DNA of 64,000 nucleotides from an uncultured Alphaproteobacteria bacterium (lineage in GTDB: Bacteria; Pseudomonadota; Alphaproteobacteria; Caulobacterales; Caulobacteraceae), in NCBI GenBank assembly GCA_937920085.1, contig CALETE010000054.1, positions 1-64,000 on the forward strand, read 5' to 3'. Both the position numbers and the translations under genes were made by a program. Each line of letters begins with the position of its first letter. Position 1 is the stretch's first letter. Positions 49,570 to 58,535 of this stretch are shown here, piece by piece. Under the pieces are notes generated by a model. That model saw nothing but the letters and a program-made list of their open reading frames with translations. It was not told the DNA's origin and ran no database searches.

Positions 49570-50145
49570 TTAAGGAACTGAGGCTCGTGACGCGCTGGCC
49601 ACGGATCCCATCGCTTGTGAAATTCCGCCGAGGGTGGTGCCTGCACCCTGGGATGCAGATCCCGCAGGCCCGGCTGCACTGCGGCTTGTACTTGCCTTTC
49701 CAGAAGGCGACTCCGCAGACCCTTGGTCGGGGCCAGTCTCACCTGGCAAAGGAAAGCGAGCACAAAGTGGGCTGCAGGCAAAGTTAGCGATGGTGGCAAC
49801 CCCATTTGCTTCGCCACCACGGACTGGGCCGGTGATCATCGATACCCGCCCATGGGCGGAGTCGGTGACCATCAGGTTTTGGTCCAAAAGAGTTCTGCCT
49901 TGATCATCAAGGATCAAAAGATTGGTTTCGCCAAAGGAGCGACCAAGCAGAATCGCTGTTCTCCGATCCAAAACCGTGATGTCGGCAATGCCTGCGTTTC
50001 CCAGCATGATGCGCTTGGCCCCTGCAGGCAGGGCGATCCTGATGCTTCTGTCCAGGGGGACGGAAAACACATTTTCTGCGACGGCGGACCCTGATGAGGC
50101 ACCGACGAGGAGGGTGCCTAGGGCAAGAGCGAGCAGGCGGCGCAT
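49570..50145 (-). CDS. Pilus assembly protein with lone secretin N-terminal (Pil_N) domain
   Basis: A 191-residue secreted protein from the ATG at 50145; a longer start lacks a ribosome site. The signal peptide MRRLLALALGTLLVGASSGSAVA is followed by FSVPLDRSIRIALPAGAKRIMLGNAGIADITVLDRRTAILLGRSFGETNLLILDDQGR, the Pil_N domain that normally begins CpaC secretins. The secretin barrel is missing. Instead there is a CSPLC pair and a Ser/Ala/Gly-rich tail of about 60 residues. It heads the divergent pseudopilin unit. It may bind the CpaC ring or pilotin-like partners, which is inference. Confidence 0.8.
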   Translation of the reverse strand: MRRLLALALGTLLVGASSGSAVAENVFSVPLDRSIRIALPAGAKRIMLGNAGIADITVLDRRTAILLGRSFGETNLLILDDQGRTLLDQNLMVTDSAHGRVSMITGPVRGGEANGVATIANFACSPLCARFPLPGETGPDQGSAESPSGKASTSRSAAGPAGSASQGAGTTLGGISQAMGSVASASRASVP

Positions 50146-50448
50146 AGGGATCTTCCAAAAAACGTCGACTTCAGAATCTGATGGAATGGTCAACAAAGGC
50201 TAAATTTTCGCTGACTCACGCACGCGCGAGAATCATTCAGTCAAACCGCCTTAAAACCTGCAATTTAGGAAACATGGTTAACAGAATAAAATTATGAACA
50301 ACAGTAAACCATATGATATTTTAGAAATACTTTTTGTTGTTTACTCAGAATTAAGCGCCATGACCGAGAGTGAACTTGCGAATTCGGAAAGAGCGGGCCA
50401 GACGGCTTTATCCTTCCTCGTCTGTCCGCACCAACAAGGAGTTACATT
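50146..50448 (+). promoter_or_regulatory. Divergent pilA promoter region with candidate CtrA site
   Basis: An AT-rich 303-base gap between the Pil_N gene and pilA. On the minus strand TTAA-N7-TAAAC at 50339-50354 matches the CtrA box TTAA-N7-TTAAC at eight of nine positions, about 95 bases before pilA. A further GTTAAC occurs at 50278-50283. CtrA control of pilA is known in Caulobacter. No sigma-54 element (GG-N10-GC) was convincing. A clear AAGGAG ribosome site at 50435-50440 serves pilA. Confidence 0.4.
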
Positions 50449-50613
50449 ATGACCCAGTTTGTTTCGCGCTTTCTCAAGGACGAATCCGGCGCCACGGCCA
50501 TTGAATATGGCCTGATTGCTTCGCTGATCGCCGTCGCCCTGATCGCCGTCATGAAGACCATGGCTGGCAAGGTCTCCACGACCTTCAACAACGTCGCCAA
50601 CGCGATGCCATAA
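50449..50613 (+). CDS. pilA: Flp-type major pilin PilA
   Basis: A 54-residue prepilin. After the short leader MTQFVSRFLKDESG the prepilin peptidase would cut at Gly14/Ala15, leaving ATAIEYGLIASLIAVALIA, the Flp motif with Glu at mature position 5 and the Tyr next to it. The mature pilin of 40 residues fits the Flp class. It is the pilus subunit and lies at the head of the cpa/tad genes. The gene is short and ends in TAA, followed by a UUCG hairpin and a terminator, which fits high expression from a separate transcript. Confidence 0.96.
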   Translation: MTQFVSRFLKDESGATAIEYGLIASLIAVALIAVMKTMAGKVSTTFNNVANAMP

Positions 50614-50615
50614 GA

Positions 50616-50673
50616 CTTAGACTTCGGTCTAAGAAGACTGGGCCGCAACGCCGACGCGTTGCGGCCCTTTTTC
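50616..50673 (+). terminator. UUCG hairpin and terminator after pilA
   Basis: First, CTTAGAC-TTCG-GTCTAAG at 50616-50633, a stem closed by the stable C(UUCG)G tetraloop, begins three bases after the stop. Second, GGGCCGCAACGC and GCGTTGCGGCCC (50640-50667), a perfect 12-pair stem with a CGAC loop, is followed by TTTTTC. The pair would end the pilA transcript and protect its 3' end from decay. Confidence 0.9.
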
Positions 50674-50741
50674 GTTTAAATCCTTCATTCACTCTACGCA
50701 GACAGAATGAGGTGGTTGAAAACTTCCCTCAGGGCGCGTCG

Positions 50742-51263
50742 ATGATCCACGATCTCCAGATCGTACTTCTTTCGATCTTTCCGGCCATGGTCATTCTGGC
50801 GGGTCTGCGAGACATGACCAGCTACACGATTCCAAATTGGATATCGTTTGGCACGCTGTTGGCCTTCTTCCCCACCGCGTTTGCCTTGGGTCTCCCGTTA
50901 CCTGTGATTGGTATCAACCTCACCGTGGGACTTGTCGCCTTGATCCTTGGGATGGGCATGTTCGCCCTCGGCTGGATCGGTGGCGGCGATGCTAAACTTT
51001 TTGCCGCGGCCGGTGTCTGGCTTGGCTATCCAAGCTTTATCGGTTTCACCATGGTCACCGCGATCGCGGGCGGACTGCTCGCCGTTGGTTTGCTAGGTAT
51101 GCGGTCTCTGTGGGTGCGACGTTATGTCGTCGGTGGTCCGCCATGGTTTGAACGTTTGACCACCCATGGTGAGAATGTCCCCTACGGCGTGGCGATTGCA
51201 GTGGGGGCTCTGTTTGCCTATCCCGCGTCGGCCTTGATGCAGGCCTTCACCCCTAGCCTCTAA
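50742..51263 (+). CDS. cpaA: Prepilin peptidase CpaA (TadV)
   Basis: A 173-residue membrane aspartyl protease from the ATG at 50742; a GTG at 50712 is too close to its GAGG to be favoured. The two active aspartates are in LRDMTSYTIPNW and in GWIGGGDAKLFAAAG (GxGD motif), with five to six helices around them. It processes PilA and the TadE-like proteins. It lacks the methyltransferase domain of PilD. It follows the pilA terminator and precedes cpaB by 142 bases. Confidence 0.93.
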   Translation: MIHDLQIVLLSIFPAMVILAGLRDMTSYTIPNWISFGTLLAFFPTAFALGLPLPVIGINLTVGLVALILGMGMFALGWIGGGDAKLFAAAGVWLGYPSFIGFTMVTAIAGGLLAVGLLGMRSLWVRRYVVGGPPWFERLTTHGENVPYGVAIAVGALFAYPASALMQAFTPSL

Positions 51264-51405
51264 GGTTGGCGGCCTTAGGGCCATATTAACCATATCAACT
51301 GCAACTCAGGGCCTAAGACAAAACGTCGAAGCTCGCACACGTCTACTCTCCAGAAGGTAGAGTATACTTATTTAGACCGACTATCGGGAATATGGTCGCG
51401 TATTC

Positions 51406-52305
51406 ATGAACCGGGCCCGACTTGTCTTCCTTCTTGGTGCCTTCGCAGCTGCGCTCGTGCTGGCCTTCTTGGTCCGCAATCTAGCCACGCCCAAAGCACC
51501 AACCGCTGTGGCGTCAGCCCCAGAACCTCCGAAAAAACCCATGACCCAGGTTCTTGTGGCGAAGAGGAATCTTCCGATTGGCACCCGCCTGACTCAGGAT
51601 GATCTGACTTGGCAGCCTTGGCCCCTGGAGGCGCTGAACAAGGCCTTCATAACCGACGGCATGGCACCAAAGTCCGACGATACTCCCAAAACCATTAGAG
51701 ACGCGATCGAGGCGACAACCGCCAAGGCTGCAAAGGCGACCCAGGATCTGATTTCTCCGACCTCATCCGTCATGGCCATGGTCGGCGCAGTCGTGAAGGA
51801 CACGATCGCCGCCGGTGAGCCGGTGACCGCCGCCAAGGTAATTCGAGCTGGCGACAGCAATTACATGTCCGTGGTCATTGCCTCAGGCATGCGCGCCATA
51901 TCTGTTGCAATTAATGCAGAGAGCGCCGTCAGCGGCTTCATCCTGCCCGGTGACCGGGTGGATGTCCTGCAAACACGCCCTAGCGGCTTGGATGGCAAGG
52001 CCTTTGAAACCCAGACCCTGATGCACAATGTGCGGGTCCTGGCGATTGACCAGAAGTCCTTGGCCGACAAGGGCGCAAGCGCCATGGTGGGCTCGGTTGC
52101 CGTCTTGGAAATCCCAGCCCGATATGTCGACATTATCGCCAAGGCCAAATTGCAAGGCGAAATCCAGCTTGTGCTGAGGTCTTACACCGATATCGGCGGC
52201 GGGGCCGGCCCTGGTGGCGTCAATGGTGGTCCCACGCCTCAGTCCCCAGCGCACACCCTGACTGTTTACCGCGCAGGTCAAGCTTCAGACGTGGTGGTCC
52301 GATGA
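51406..52305 (+). CDS. cpaB: Flp pilus assembly protein CpaB (RcpC)
   Basis: A 299-residue periplasmic protein anchored by the N-terminal helix VFLLGAFAAALVLAFLVRNLA. VLVAKRNLPIGTRLTQDDLTWQPWPLEALNKAFI starts the SAF domain, and AISVAINAESAVSGFILPGDRVDVLQT is the CpaB core. It is thought to stabilise the outer-membrane secretin. It overlaps cpaC as ATGA. The 142-base gap before it may hold a second promoter. Confidence 0.92.
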   Translation: MNRARLVFLLGAFAAALVLAFLVRNLATPKAPTAVASAPEPPKKPMTQVLVAKRNLPIGTRLTQDDLTWQPWPLEALNKAFITDGMAPKSDDTPKTIRDAIEATTAKAAKATQDLISPTSSVMAMVGAVVKDTIAAGEPVTAAKVIRAGDSNYMSVVIASGMRAISVAINAESAVSGFILPGDRVDVLQTRPSGLDGKAFETQTLMHNVRVLAIDQKSLADKGASAMVGSVAVLEIPARYVDIIAKAKLQGEIQLVLRSYTDIGGGAGPGGVNGGPTPQSPAHTLTVYRAGQASDVVVR

Positions 52306-53885
52306 GAGCCCCAAAACTTATCCTGGCCCTTGCCGCGCTCGCGGCTTGGGTCTTGCCCCCCGCGCCTGCAGCCATCGCCCAGACGACTGGAGGGGCCAGT
52401 GGTGTCATCCGCATTGATCTCGCCGCGCCTGGCGGATCTTCGCAGTCTTTGGCCCTACCACAGGGCAAATCAGCGATCATTGATCTGCCGATGGATGTCC
52501 GTGATGTTCTGGTGACGAATCCAGGCACCGCTCAAGCTGTCCTTCGGACGCCTCGGCGCATCTTTCTGATGGGTCAGAGCCCAGGGGTCACAGATGCTGT
52601 TTTCTTTGACAGTTCTGGGCGGCGGGTACTGTCCCTGAACATTCGCGTCGATATCGACGTGTCTTCCTTGGCGCAAACCATCAACCGCATTCTGCCCAAT
52701 GCCCAAGTCCATGTGGAAGCCATCAACAACAGCCTGATTTTATCAGGCCAAGTGGCTAATATTGGCGATGCCGATAAGGCGCTGCAGATTGCCAAGGCTT
52801 CGGTCCCGACCCCTGTGGGGGGCGGTGGATCCGCAGCAGGTGGCGCAGAGTCTGTTATCAACATGCTCAGCATAGCCGGTAAGGACCAGGTTATGCTGAA
52901 GGTCCGCGTTGTCGAGATGCAGCGGAATGTCATCAAGCAGCTCGGTTTCAATCTCAATGCAGTTTTGAACCAGCTGGGCGAGCCGCAATATCTTCTGGGT
53001 CAAGCCGCCACCTTCGCCGTGAATGGCGCCCTGCTTGGCGGGATCAGCGGCGGCTATAAGCTAGACACAAAACTTCAACCCGAAGTGCAGATTCCCTGCG
53101 GTCCTGGGTATACCGATGGTCTCTTATGTCCGATCGTCTCCAGGTCAACCCGCACGGCGACGATCCAGCCAACCGCTGGAAGCCCTGGCCTAAATTCAGC
53201 TGAATCCACCATTAAGGCCTTTGAGCGTGTGGGCATGGTTCGGACCCTGGCGGAACCCAACCTCACGGCCGTATCTGGCGAGGGAGCCAAGTTCCTGGCC
53301 GGTGGTGAATATCCAGTCCCGGTGGCTCAGGATAAAACCGGATCGATCACGGTTGAATATAAGCCATTCGGCGTCGGTCTTGGGTTTACACCGGTTGTCC
53401 TCTCGTCGGGTCGTATCGCCCTTAAGATCTCAACAGAGGTCTCTGAGCTCACCACCACCGGGGCTTTCACCCTCGGAAGCTCCGTTTCGGGGACGGCTCT
53501 GACGATCCCTGCCCTCACGGTCCGCCGCGCAGAAACCAGTGTGGAATTGCCTTCGGGGGGCTCGATGATGATCGCTGGCCTGATCTCTCAGTCGACGAAG
53601 CAAAATCTGGATGGTCTTCCTGGGGTAGGGGCCATCCCCATTTTGGGCAGTCTATTCCGCTCCCGCGACTTCCTGTCGGGGGAAACGGAGCTGGTGATTA
53701 TGGTCTCCCCCTACATCGTTCAGTCGACAAACCCAGACAAGCTTCAAACCCCAGCGGATGGCCTGCGTATCGCAGATGATGCCTCCACCATTTTGCTGGA
53801 CCAATTGAACAAAGCTTACAAATCCAAGCCGCAACCGACCGCAAACCGCACTTATCAAGGTCCTTACGGGTACGTGATCGAATGA
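52302..53885 (+). CDS. cpaC: Secretin CpaC (RcpA)
   Basis: A 527-residue outer-membrane channel of the pilus. It has a signal peptide (ending PAAIA), a Pil_N domain (SLALPQGKSAIIDLPMDVRDVLVTNPG), a BON-like region (VHVEAINNSLILSGQVANIGDADKALQIAKASV), and the secretin part with VRVVEMQRNVIKQLGFNLN, VRTLAEPNLTAVSGEGAKFLAGGEYPVPV and VELPSGGSMMIAGLIS. Twelve or more copies form the gate through which the pilus passes. It overlaps cpaB and cpaD as ATGA on both sides. Confidence 0.95.
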   Translation: MRAPKLILALAALAAWVLPPAPAAIAQTTGGASGVIRIDLAAPGGSSQSLALPQGKSAIIDLPMDVRDVLVTNPGTAQAVLRTPRRIFLMGQSPGVTDAVFFDSSGRRVLSLNIRVDIDVSSLAQTINRILPNAQVHVEAINNSLILSGQVANIGDADKALQIAKASVPTPVGGGGSAAGGAESVINMLSIAGKDQVMLKVRVVEMQRNVIKQLGFNLNAVLNQLGEPQYLLGQAATFAVNGALLGGISGGYKLDTKLQPEVQIPCGPGYTDGLLCPIVSRSTRTATIQPTAGSPGLNSAESTIKAFERVGMVRTLAEPNLTAVSGEGAKFLAGGEYPVPVAQDKTGSITVEYKPFGVGLGFTPVVLSSGRIALKISTEVSELTTTGAFTLGSSVSGTALTIPALTVRRAETSVELPSGGSMMIAGLISQSTKQNLDGLPGVGAIPILGSLFRSRDFLSGETELVIMVSPYIVQSTNPDKLQTPADGLRIADDASTILLDQLNKAYKSKPQPTANRTYQGPYGYVIE

Positions 53886-54565
53886 AATCCCTGGCCGCTA
53901 TCCTGTCTGTCGGAGCCCTTCTGGGCGTCACTGGTTGTGCAACACAGGGCCTCCAAACCCTTAAGGACGAGACGCCGCCAACGGTCCTGGACGCCTATAA
54001 GGCCCGCGCCTACCCCACAGATGCGGAGATACAGCTCGCCGTGCACGCCCAGGGACTATCGAGCACCCAGGCCGATGCGCTGGGGCTATTTGCGAGCGAG
54101 TGGGATGCTGATCAGGGTGGTGTGATCACCCTGCGCGCGCCTGATGGTGCACCCAATGCCGGCGCGGCCTTTCGGACCGCCGAAGGCGCACGGGCCTTCC
54201 TTATTCGCCAAGGGGTTCCCGAGGATCAAATTGTCATTGCCGGTTATGACGCCCGCGGCGTCGCCGATCCTAACCTCTTGATGACCTACACACATTACAA
54301 GGTGGATATCCCGACCTGCGGCAAGACGTGGACAAACCTTGCAAACACCATTGTCAATGAACCCAATGGTAATTTCGGGTGTGCTGTAAAGGCCAACATG
54401 TACGCCCAACTGGCCAATCCTGGCGATCTTGTGCACCCGCGCACCTCCACACCCAGCGACTCGGGTCGCAGACTCACGGTTCTTGATCTCTATCGGAAGG
54501 GCCAGACCACCTCAGCCGCCAAGGATGAGAACGCCAAGGGTACGCTGTCAAAGGCCATTCAGTGA
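53882..54565 (+). CDS. cpaD: Pilus assembly lipoprotein CpaD
   Basis: A 227-residue lipoprotein. The lipobox GVTGC gives Cys19 after MKSLAAILSVGALL. The mature part contains the CpaD core CGKTWTNLANTIVNEPNGNFGCAVKANMYAQLANPGDLVHPRTSTPSDSGRR with two conserved cysteines. It is thought to act at the outer membrane with the CpaC secretin. It overlaps cpaC by ATGA and precedes cpaE by ten bases. Confidence 0.93.
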   Translation: MKSLAAILSVGALLGVTGCATQGLQTLKDETPPTVLDAYKARAYPTDAEIQLAVHAQGLSSTQADALGLFASEWDADQGGVITLRAPDGAPNAGAAFRTAEGARAFLIRQGVPEDQIVIAGYDARGVADPNLLMTYTHYKVDIPTCGKTWTNLANTIVNEPNGNFGCAVKANMYAQLANPGDLVHPRTSTPSDSGRRLTVLDLYRKGQTTSAAKDENAKGTLSKAIQ

Positions 54566-54575
54566 GCTGCATCCC

Positions 54576-56006
54576 ATGACACCTAATTCCCAGGATATCG
54601 ACTTCGACTTTGACGCAGACGATGCCTTTTCATTGGCTGCCCCCGCCGCTGAGGGTCCAGCACAAGCCATTTCCTTGACGCCTAAGCATGCGCCAAGCAC
54701 GGGAGGCTTTGAAGTTCCGAGCGCGGAGGCCGCCCCCCTTGGGGCGATTGAGCTAACAAAGACGGCCTCTGCGAAACTCGCATCTTCAGAACCCCTGGAA
54801 GCCAGTTCCAGCGAAGCGAAACTTCCTCGCATTACCATCCATATTTTCTGTGAGTCGCCGACCACCGCTGAGCAGGCGCACAAGGCAGCCTCTGATCGCC
54901 GCCTTGCTGGCCTCGTGGTCATTGTAAAAATGGGCGGTCTGGCTGAAGCCTGCCAAGCCTACCAATCACAGCCGACGCCCTCCCTGATCATGGTCGAAAG
55001 CCATGATGCGCCAAATCAAATGATTGCCTACCTCGACCAACTGGCAGAAGTTTGTGACCCAGGCACGAAGGTCGTCGTACTCGGCGCGTCAAATGACATC
55101 ACGCTCTATCGTGAACTCATGCAGCGCGGTGTTTCAGAGTATCTGGTGCCGCCGTTCACGCCTCTGCAAATCGCTCACACCGTCAATGGCCTCTATGCCG
55201 ATCCAACGGCGCCTTTTATTGGCCGTCAGGTTGCATTCTGCAGCGCCAAGGGCGGTTCGGGGGCTTCGACCATTGCCCACAACATTGCCCATTCGATTGC
55301 TGAAAAACTTCTGATGGGCTCAGTTCTGGTAGACCTCGACCTACCGTTTGGAACGGCTGGTCTGGATTTCGACCAGGACCCCCTGCATGGCATTGCTGAT
55401 GCTTTGACGCAGCCTCATCGACTCGATGCTGTGCTCATGGAGCGCATGATGGCCAGATGCACCGATCGGCTATCCTTGTTTGCGGCCCCTGCCAGCCTCG
55501 AAGATGACTATGAAATTCCTGGGGAGGCTTATGAAGAAGTTACCCGCAAAATCCGTGCGGCAGCGCCGTTTATCATCCTCGACTTGCCCCATGTCTGGAC
55601 GTCCTGGACGCGCAAAATCTTGCTTGAGTCCGACGACCTGATCATCGTCGCGACCCCTGACCTTGCCTCCTTGCGCAATGCCAAGAACCTCGTCGATCTG
55701 TTCCGTCGCGCCAGGCCCAATGATCCCCCGCCGCGGCTGGTTCTCAACCAGGTCGGTGTCCCTAATCGTCCTGAAATCAGCCTGAAGGATTTTGGCGAAG
55801 CCGTTGGCCTGACACCATCGCTGTCTCTTCCGTTTGATCCAAAAGTCTTTGGTCAAGCGGCCAATAATGGGCAAATGCTGTCTGAAGTTGCCCCGAAATC
55901 CCGCATAGCGGACGGCATTGATCACCTTGCCCAGCAGATCGCACGACGCGATCCCCCCGTCGTGGAAAAAACCTCTGTTCTCTCAAGCTTGTTCAAGCGG
56001 AAATAG
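54576..56006 (+). CDS. cpaE: Pilus localisation ATPase CpaE (TadZ)
   Basis: A 476-residue MinD/ParA-type protein from the ATG at 54576. The first 100 residues are acidic and loose, followed by a receiver-like domain (VVLGASNDITLYRELMQRGVSEYLVPPF) without a full phospho-acceptor set. The ATPase has the deviant Walker A KGGSGASTIAHNIAHSIAEKL near residue 224 and LVDLDLPFGTAGLDFD. CpaE places the pilus machine at the pole. It abuts cpaF with no spacer. Confidence 0.93.
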   Translation: MTPNSQDIDFDFDADDAFSLAAPAAEGPAQAISLTPKHAPSTGGFEVPSAEAAPLGAIELTKTASAKLASSEPLEASSSEAKLPRITIHIFCESPTTAEQAHKAASDRRLAGLVVIVKMGGLAEACQAYQSQPTPSLIMVESHDAPNQMIAYLDQLAEVCDPGTKVVVLGASNDITLYRELMQRGVSEYLVPPFTPLQIAHTVNGLYADPTAPFIGRQVAFCSAKGGSGASTIAHNIAHSIAEKLLMGSVLVDLDLPFGTAGLDFDQDPLHGIADALTQPHRLDAVLMERMMARCTDRLSLFAAPASLEDDYEIPGEAYEEVTRKIRAAAPFIILDLPHVWTSWTRKILLESDDLIIVATPDLASLRNAKNLVDLFRRARPNDPPPRLVLNQVGVPNRPEISLKDFGEAVGLTPSLSLPFDPKVFGQAANNGQMLSEVAPKSRIADGIDHLAQQIARRDPPVVEKTSVLSSLFKRK

Positions 56007-57533
56007 ATGTTCGGTAAGCGTCCCTCGTCCGGAGCATCGGCTATAAGGCCTGCGAATGCGCCTGCCCAAGGGGCTGCGGCCATTCCTACACGCCCCATGA
56101 GGGTCGAGATTGAGACAGGGCCTGCAACCCGGGCCATCGAGGCCGCGGGTGCGCCCACGCCGATGCCCTCGCCAGCAGCTATGTTGGCCACACCAAAGCC
56201 AACCTTGGCCTATGATCAACTCAAAGCAGCGCAGGGGCCAGCCTCTGCTCTTCCAGAGCAATCTGAGTATTATCACGCTACCAAGACGACAATTTTTACG
56301 GCTCTGATCAACACCATCGATCTAGGCCAGCTAGCCAATCTAGATCACCAGACCGCCAGCGATGAAATTCGAGATATCGTCGCCGAGCTTGTCGCGATTA
56401 AAAATGTCTCCATGTCTGTGGCCGAGCAGGACATGCTCGTTCAGGACATCATTAATGACGTGCTGGGCTATGGCCCGTTAGAGCCACTCCTGGCCCGAGA
56501 TGACATTTCTGACATCATGGTCAATGGTGCGGCCCGGGTGTTTATCGAAGTCGCAGGCAAGGTCCAGCTGACCAATGTCCGTTTCCGGGACAATACCCAG
56601 CTGATGAACATCTGTCAGCGTATCGTCAGTCAGGTTGGCCGACGGGTGGATGAAAGCTCACCCATTTGCGACGCCCGTCTGCCAGACGGGTCCCGGGTCA
56701 ATGTCATCGCGCCACCCCTTGCGCTCGATGGTCCGACCCTGACCATCCGGAAGTTCAAAAAAGACAAACTGACCATGAAGAACTTGGTCGACTTCAAGGC
56801 GATCAGCCCTGAAGGCGCGCGGGTCTTGGGGGTCATCGGAGCCTGCCGCTGTAACGTGATCATTTCAGGTGGTACGGGCTCGGGAAAGACCACCCTGCTC
56901 AATACCCTGACGGCGTTTATCGACCCTACCGAGCGTGTGGTTACCTGCGAGGACGCCGCCGAGCTTCAGTTGCAACAGCCTCATGTGGTGCGACTGGAAA
57001 CCCGTCCCCCAAATCTGGAGGGGCAGGGGACCATCACCATGCGGGATCTGGTCAAGAACTGTCTGCGGATGCGCCCTGAGCGGATTATCGTTGGCGAAGT
57101 GCGTGGCCCTGAAGCCCTCGACTTGCTTCAAGCCATGAATACAGGCCACGACGGCTCTATGGGCACGCTGCACGCCAATAGCCCGCGGGAAGCGATTGGC
57201 CGGATGGAATCCATGATCACCATGGGGGGCTACGGTCTGCCATCTAGAACCATCCGTGAAATGATTGTCGGGTCTGTGGACGTTATCGTTCAGGCCGCCC
57301 GCCTCCGGGACGGTTCGCGTCGGATCACCCACATTACCGAAGTGGTGGGCTTAGAAGGCGACGTGATCGTCACCCAGGACCTCTTCCTCTACGAGATCAC
57401 CGGCGAAGATCAGAACGGCAATGTTGTTGGTCGTCATCGATCAACCGGCATTGCCCGTCCACGGTTCTGGGACCGCGCCCGTTACTATGGCCTTGAACGG
57501 GAATTGGCCGAAGCCCTAGACGCTGCGGAGTAG
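56007..57533 (+). CDS. cpaF: Pilus assembly ATPase CpaF (TadA)
   Basis: A 508-residue hexameric secretion ATPase that drives Tad pilus extension and retraction. LVQDIINDVLGYGPLEPLLARDDISDIMVNGA is the N-terminal domain, SGGTGSGKTTLLNTL near residue 289 is Walker A, and CLRMRPERIIVGEVRGPEALDLLQAMNTGHDGSMGTLHANSP holds the Walker B, Asp and His boxes. The first 85 residues are Pro/Ala-rich and variable. Start directly follows the cpaE stop. Confidence 0.96.
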   Translation: MFGKRPSSGASAIRPANAPAQGAAAIPTRPMRVEIETGPATRAIEAAGAPTPMPSPAAMLATPKPTLAYDQLKAAQGPASALPEQSEYYHATKTTIFTALINTIDLGQLANLDHQTASDEIRDIVAELVAIKNVSMSVAEQDMLVQDIINDVLGYGPLEPLLARDDISDIMVNGAARVFIEVAGKVQLTNVRFRDNTQLMNICQRIVSQVGRRVDESSPICDARLPDGSRVNVIAPPLALDGPTLTIRKFKKDKLTMKNLVDFKAISPEGARVLGVIGACRCNVIISGGTGSGKTTLLNTLTAFIDPTERVVTCEDAAELQLQQPHVVRLETRPPNLEGQGTITMRDLVKNCLRMRPERIIVGEVRGPEALDLLQAMNTGHDGSMGTLHANSPREAIGRMESMITMGGYGLPSRTIREMIVGSVDVIVQAARLRDGSRRITHITEVVGLEGDVIVTQDLFLYEITGEDQNGNVVGRHRSTGIARPRFWDRARYYGLERELAEALDAAE

Positions 57534-57539
57534 CCCACG

Positions 57540-58526
57540 GTGAACACCACCCTCATCACCGTTTTGATCGCGATTTTGGGATTTGTGACGATCGCCGGCA
57601 TCGGTCTGGCCTTAACAGGTTCAGAGACGGGAAGCGCTAAGGCGTCCAAACGCGCCCAGACCCTTGCAAAGACCCGCGCTCGGGAGTCCGGTGGTCTCAA
57701 AAATGATGGCCAGACGCCTGAGCAAAGGCGGGCGCAGATCATGAAATCCCTAAAGGAACAGGAGCGACAAGCCAGGAAGGCGAGCATCTCAATTGGCGCG
57801 CGTATGGTCCATGCTGGCTTGCCCGAGCAACCCCAAATCTACTGGATGATCTGCGGTGGCGTTGGCTTAGTGGCCGCCACCCTAGCCCTCGCATTGAAGC
57901 AACCCCTTTTGATTGTCATGGGCGCTGCCTTTGGCGGTGGTCTGGGCCTACCCCTGTGGGTGCTGGGCGCCCTTGGAGACATGCGCTTTAAGAAGTTCAC
58001 CGCCGCTTTTCCCGACGCCATGGATATCATTGTGCGGGGCGTAAAATCAGGCATGCCTCTGCAAGACTGCCTTCGCATTATCGGCACGGAGAGCGCCGAG
58101 CCCCTCGGTGGTGAATTCAAACGGATGAAAGAATCCCTGGCCATGGGGATCGGCATCGAGCAGGCCCTCGATAAAATGTACAGCAGGGTGCCAACGCAAG
58201 AGGTGCGCTTTTTCGCTATCGTTCTCGCCATTCAGGCGAAGACGGGCGGTAACCTCGCCGAGGCCCTGTCAAATCTCTCTGCTGTCATCCGGGCACGGAA
58301 GATGATGCGTGAAAAGGTCAATGCCTTGTCGGGAGAAGCCGTTGCCTCAGCGGCGATTATCGGCTCACTGCCCCCCGTGGTGATTGTGATCATCAGCTTG
58401 GCAAGCCCTCTCTATATGCAGCCTATGTTCACCACGCCCAAGGGGCACACCATGCTGGGCATAGGTGTCGCAGTGATGGCCTTTGGTGTTTTTGTGATGC
58501 GCAAAATGATAAATTTCAAAATCTAG
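57540..58526 (+). CDS. tadB: Pilus inner-membrane platform protein TadB (CpaG)
   Basis: A 328-residue GspF-like membrane protein from a GTG start. One N-terminal helix, a charged stretch, two central helices, the cytosolic FPDAMDIIVRGVKSGMPLQDCLRIIGTESAEPLGGEFKRMKESLAMGIGIEQAL domain and two final helices are as in TadB. It forms the platform with TadC on which CpaF acts. It lies between cpaF (six bases) and tadC (nine bases). Confidence 0.93.
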   Translation: MNTTLITVLIAILGFVTIAGIGLALTGSETGSAKASKRAQTLAKTRARESGGLKNDGQTPEQRRAQIMKSLKEQERQARKASISIGARMVHAGLPEQPQIYWMICGGVGLVAATLALALKQPLLIVMGAAFGGGLGLPLWVLGALGDMRFKKFTAAFPDAMDIIVRGVKSGMPLQDCLRIIGTESAEPLGGEFKRMKESLAMGIGIEQALDKMYSRVPTQEVRFFAIVLAIQAKTGGNLAEALSNLSAVIRARKMMREKVNALSGEAVASAAIIGSLPPVVIVIISLASPLYMQPMFTTPKGHTMLGIGVAVMAFGVFVMRKMINFKI

Positions 58527-58535
58527 GCGCGCACC

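Noticed and set aside
50350..50448. Sigma-54 promoter for pilA
   Set aside because: No GG-N10-GC pair with the expected flanks was found.
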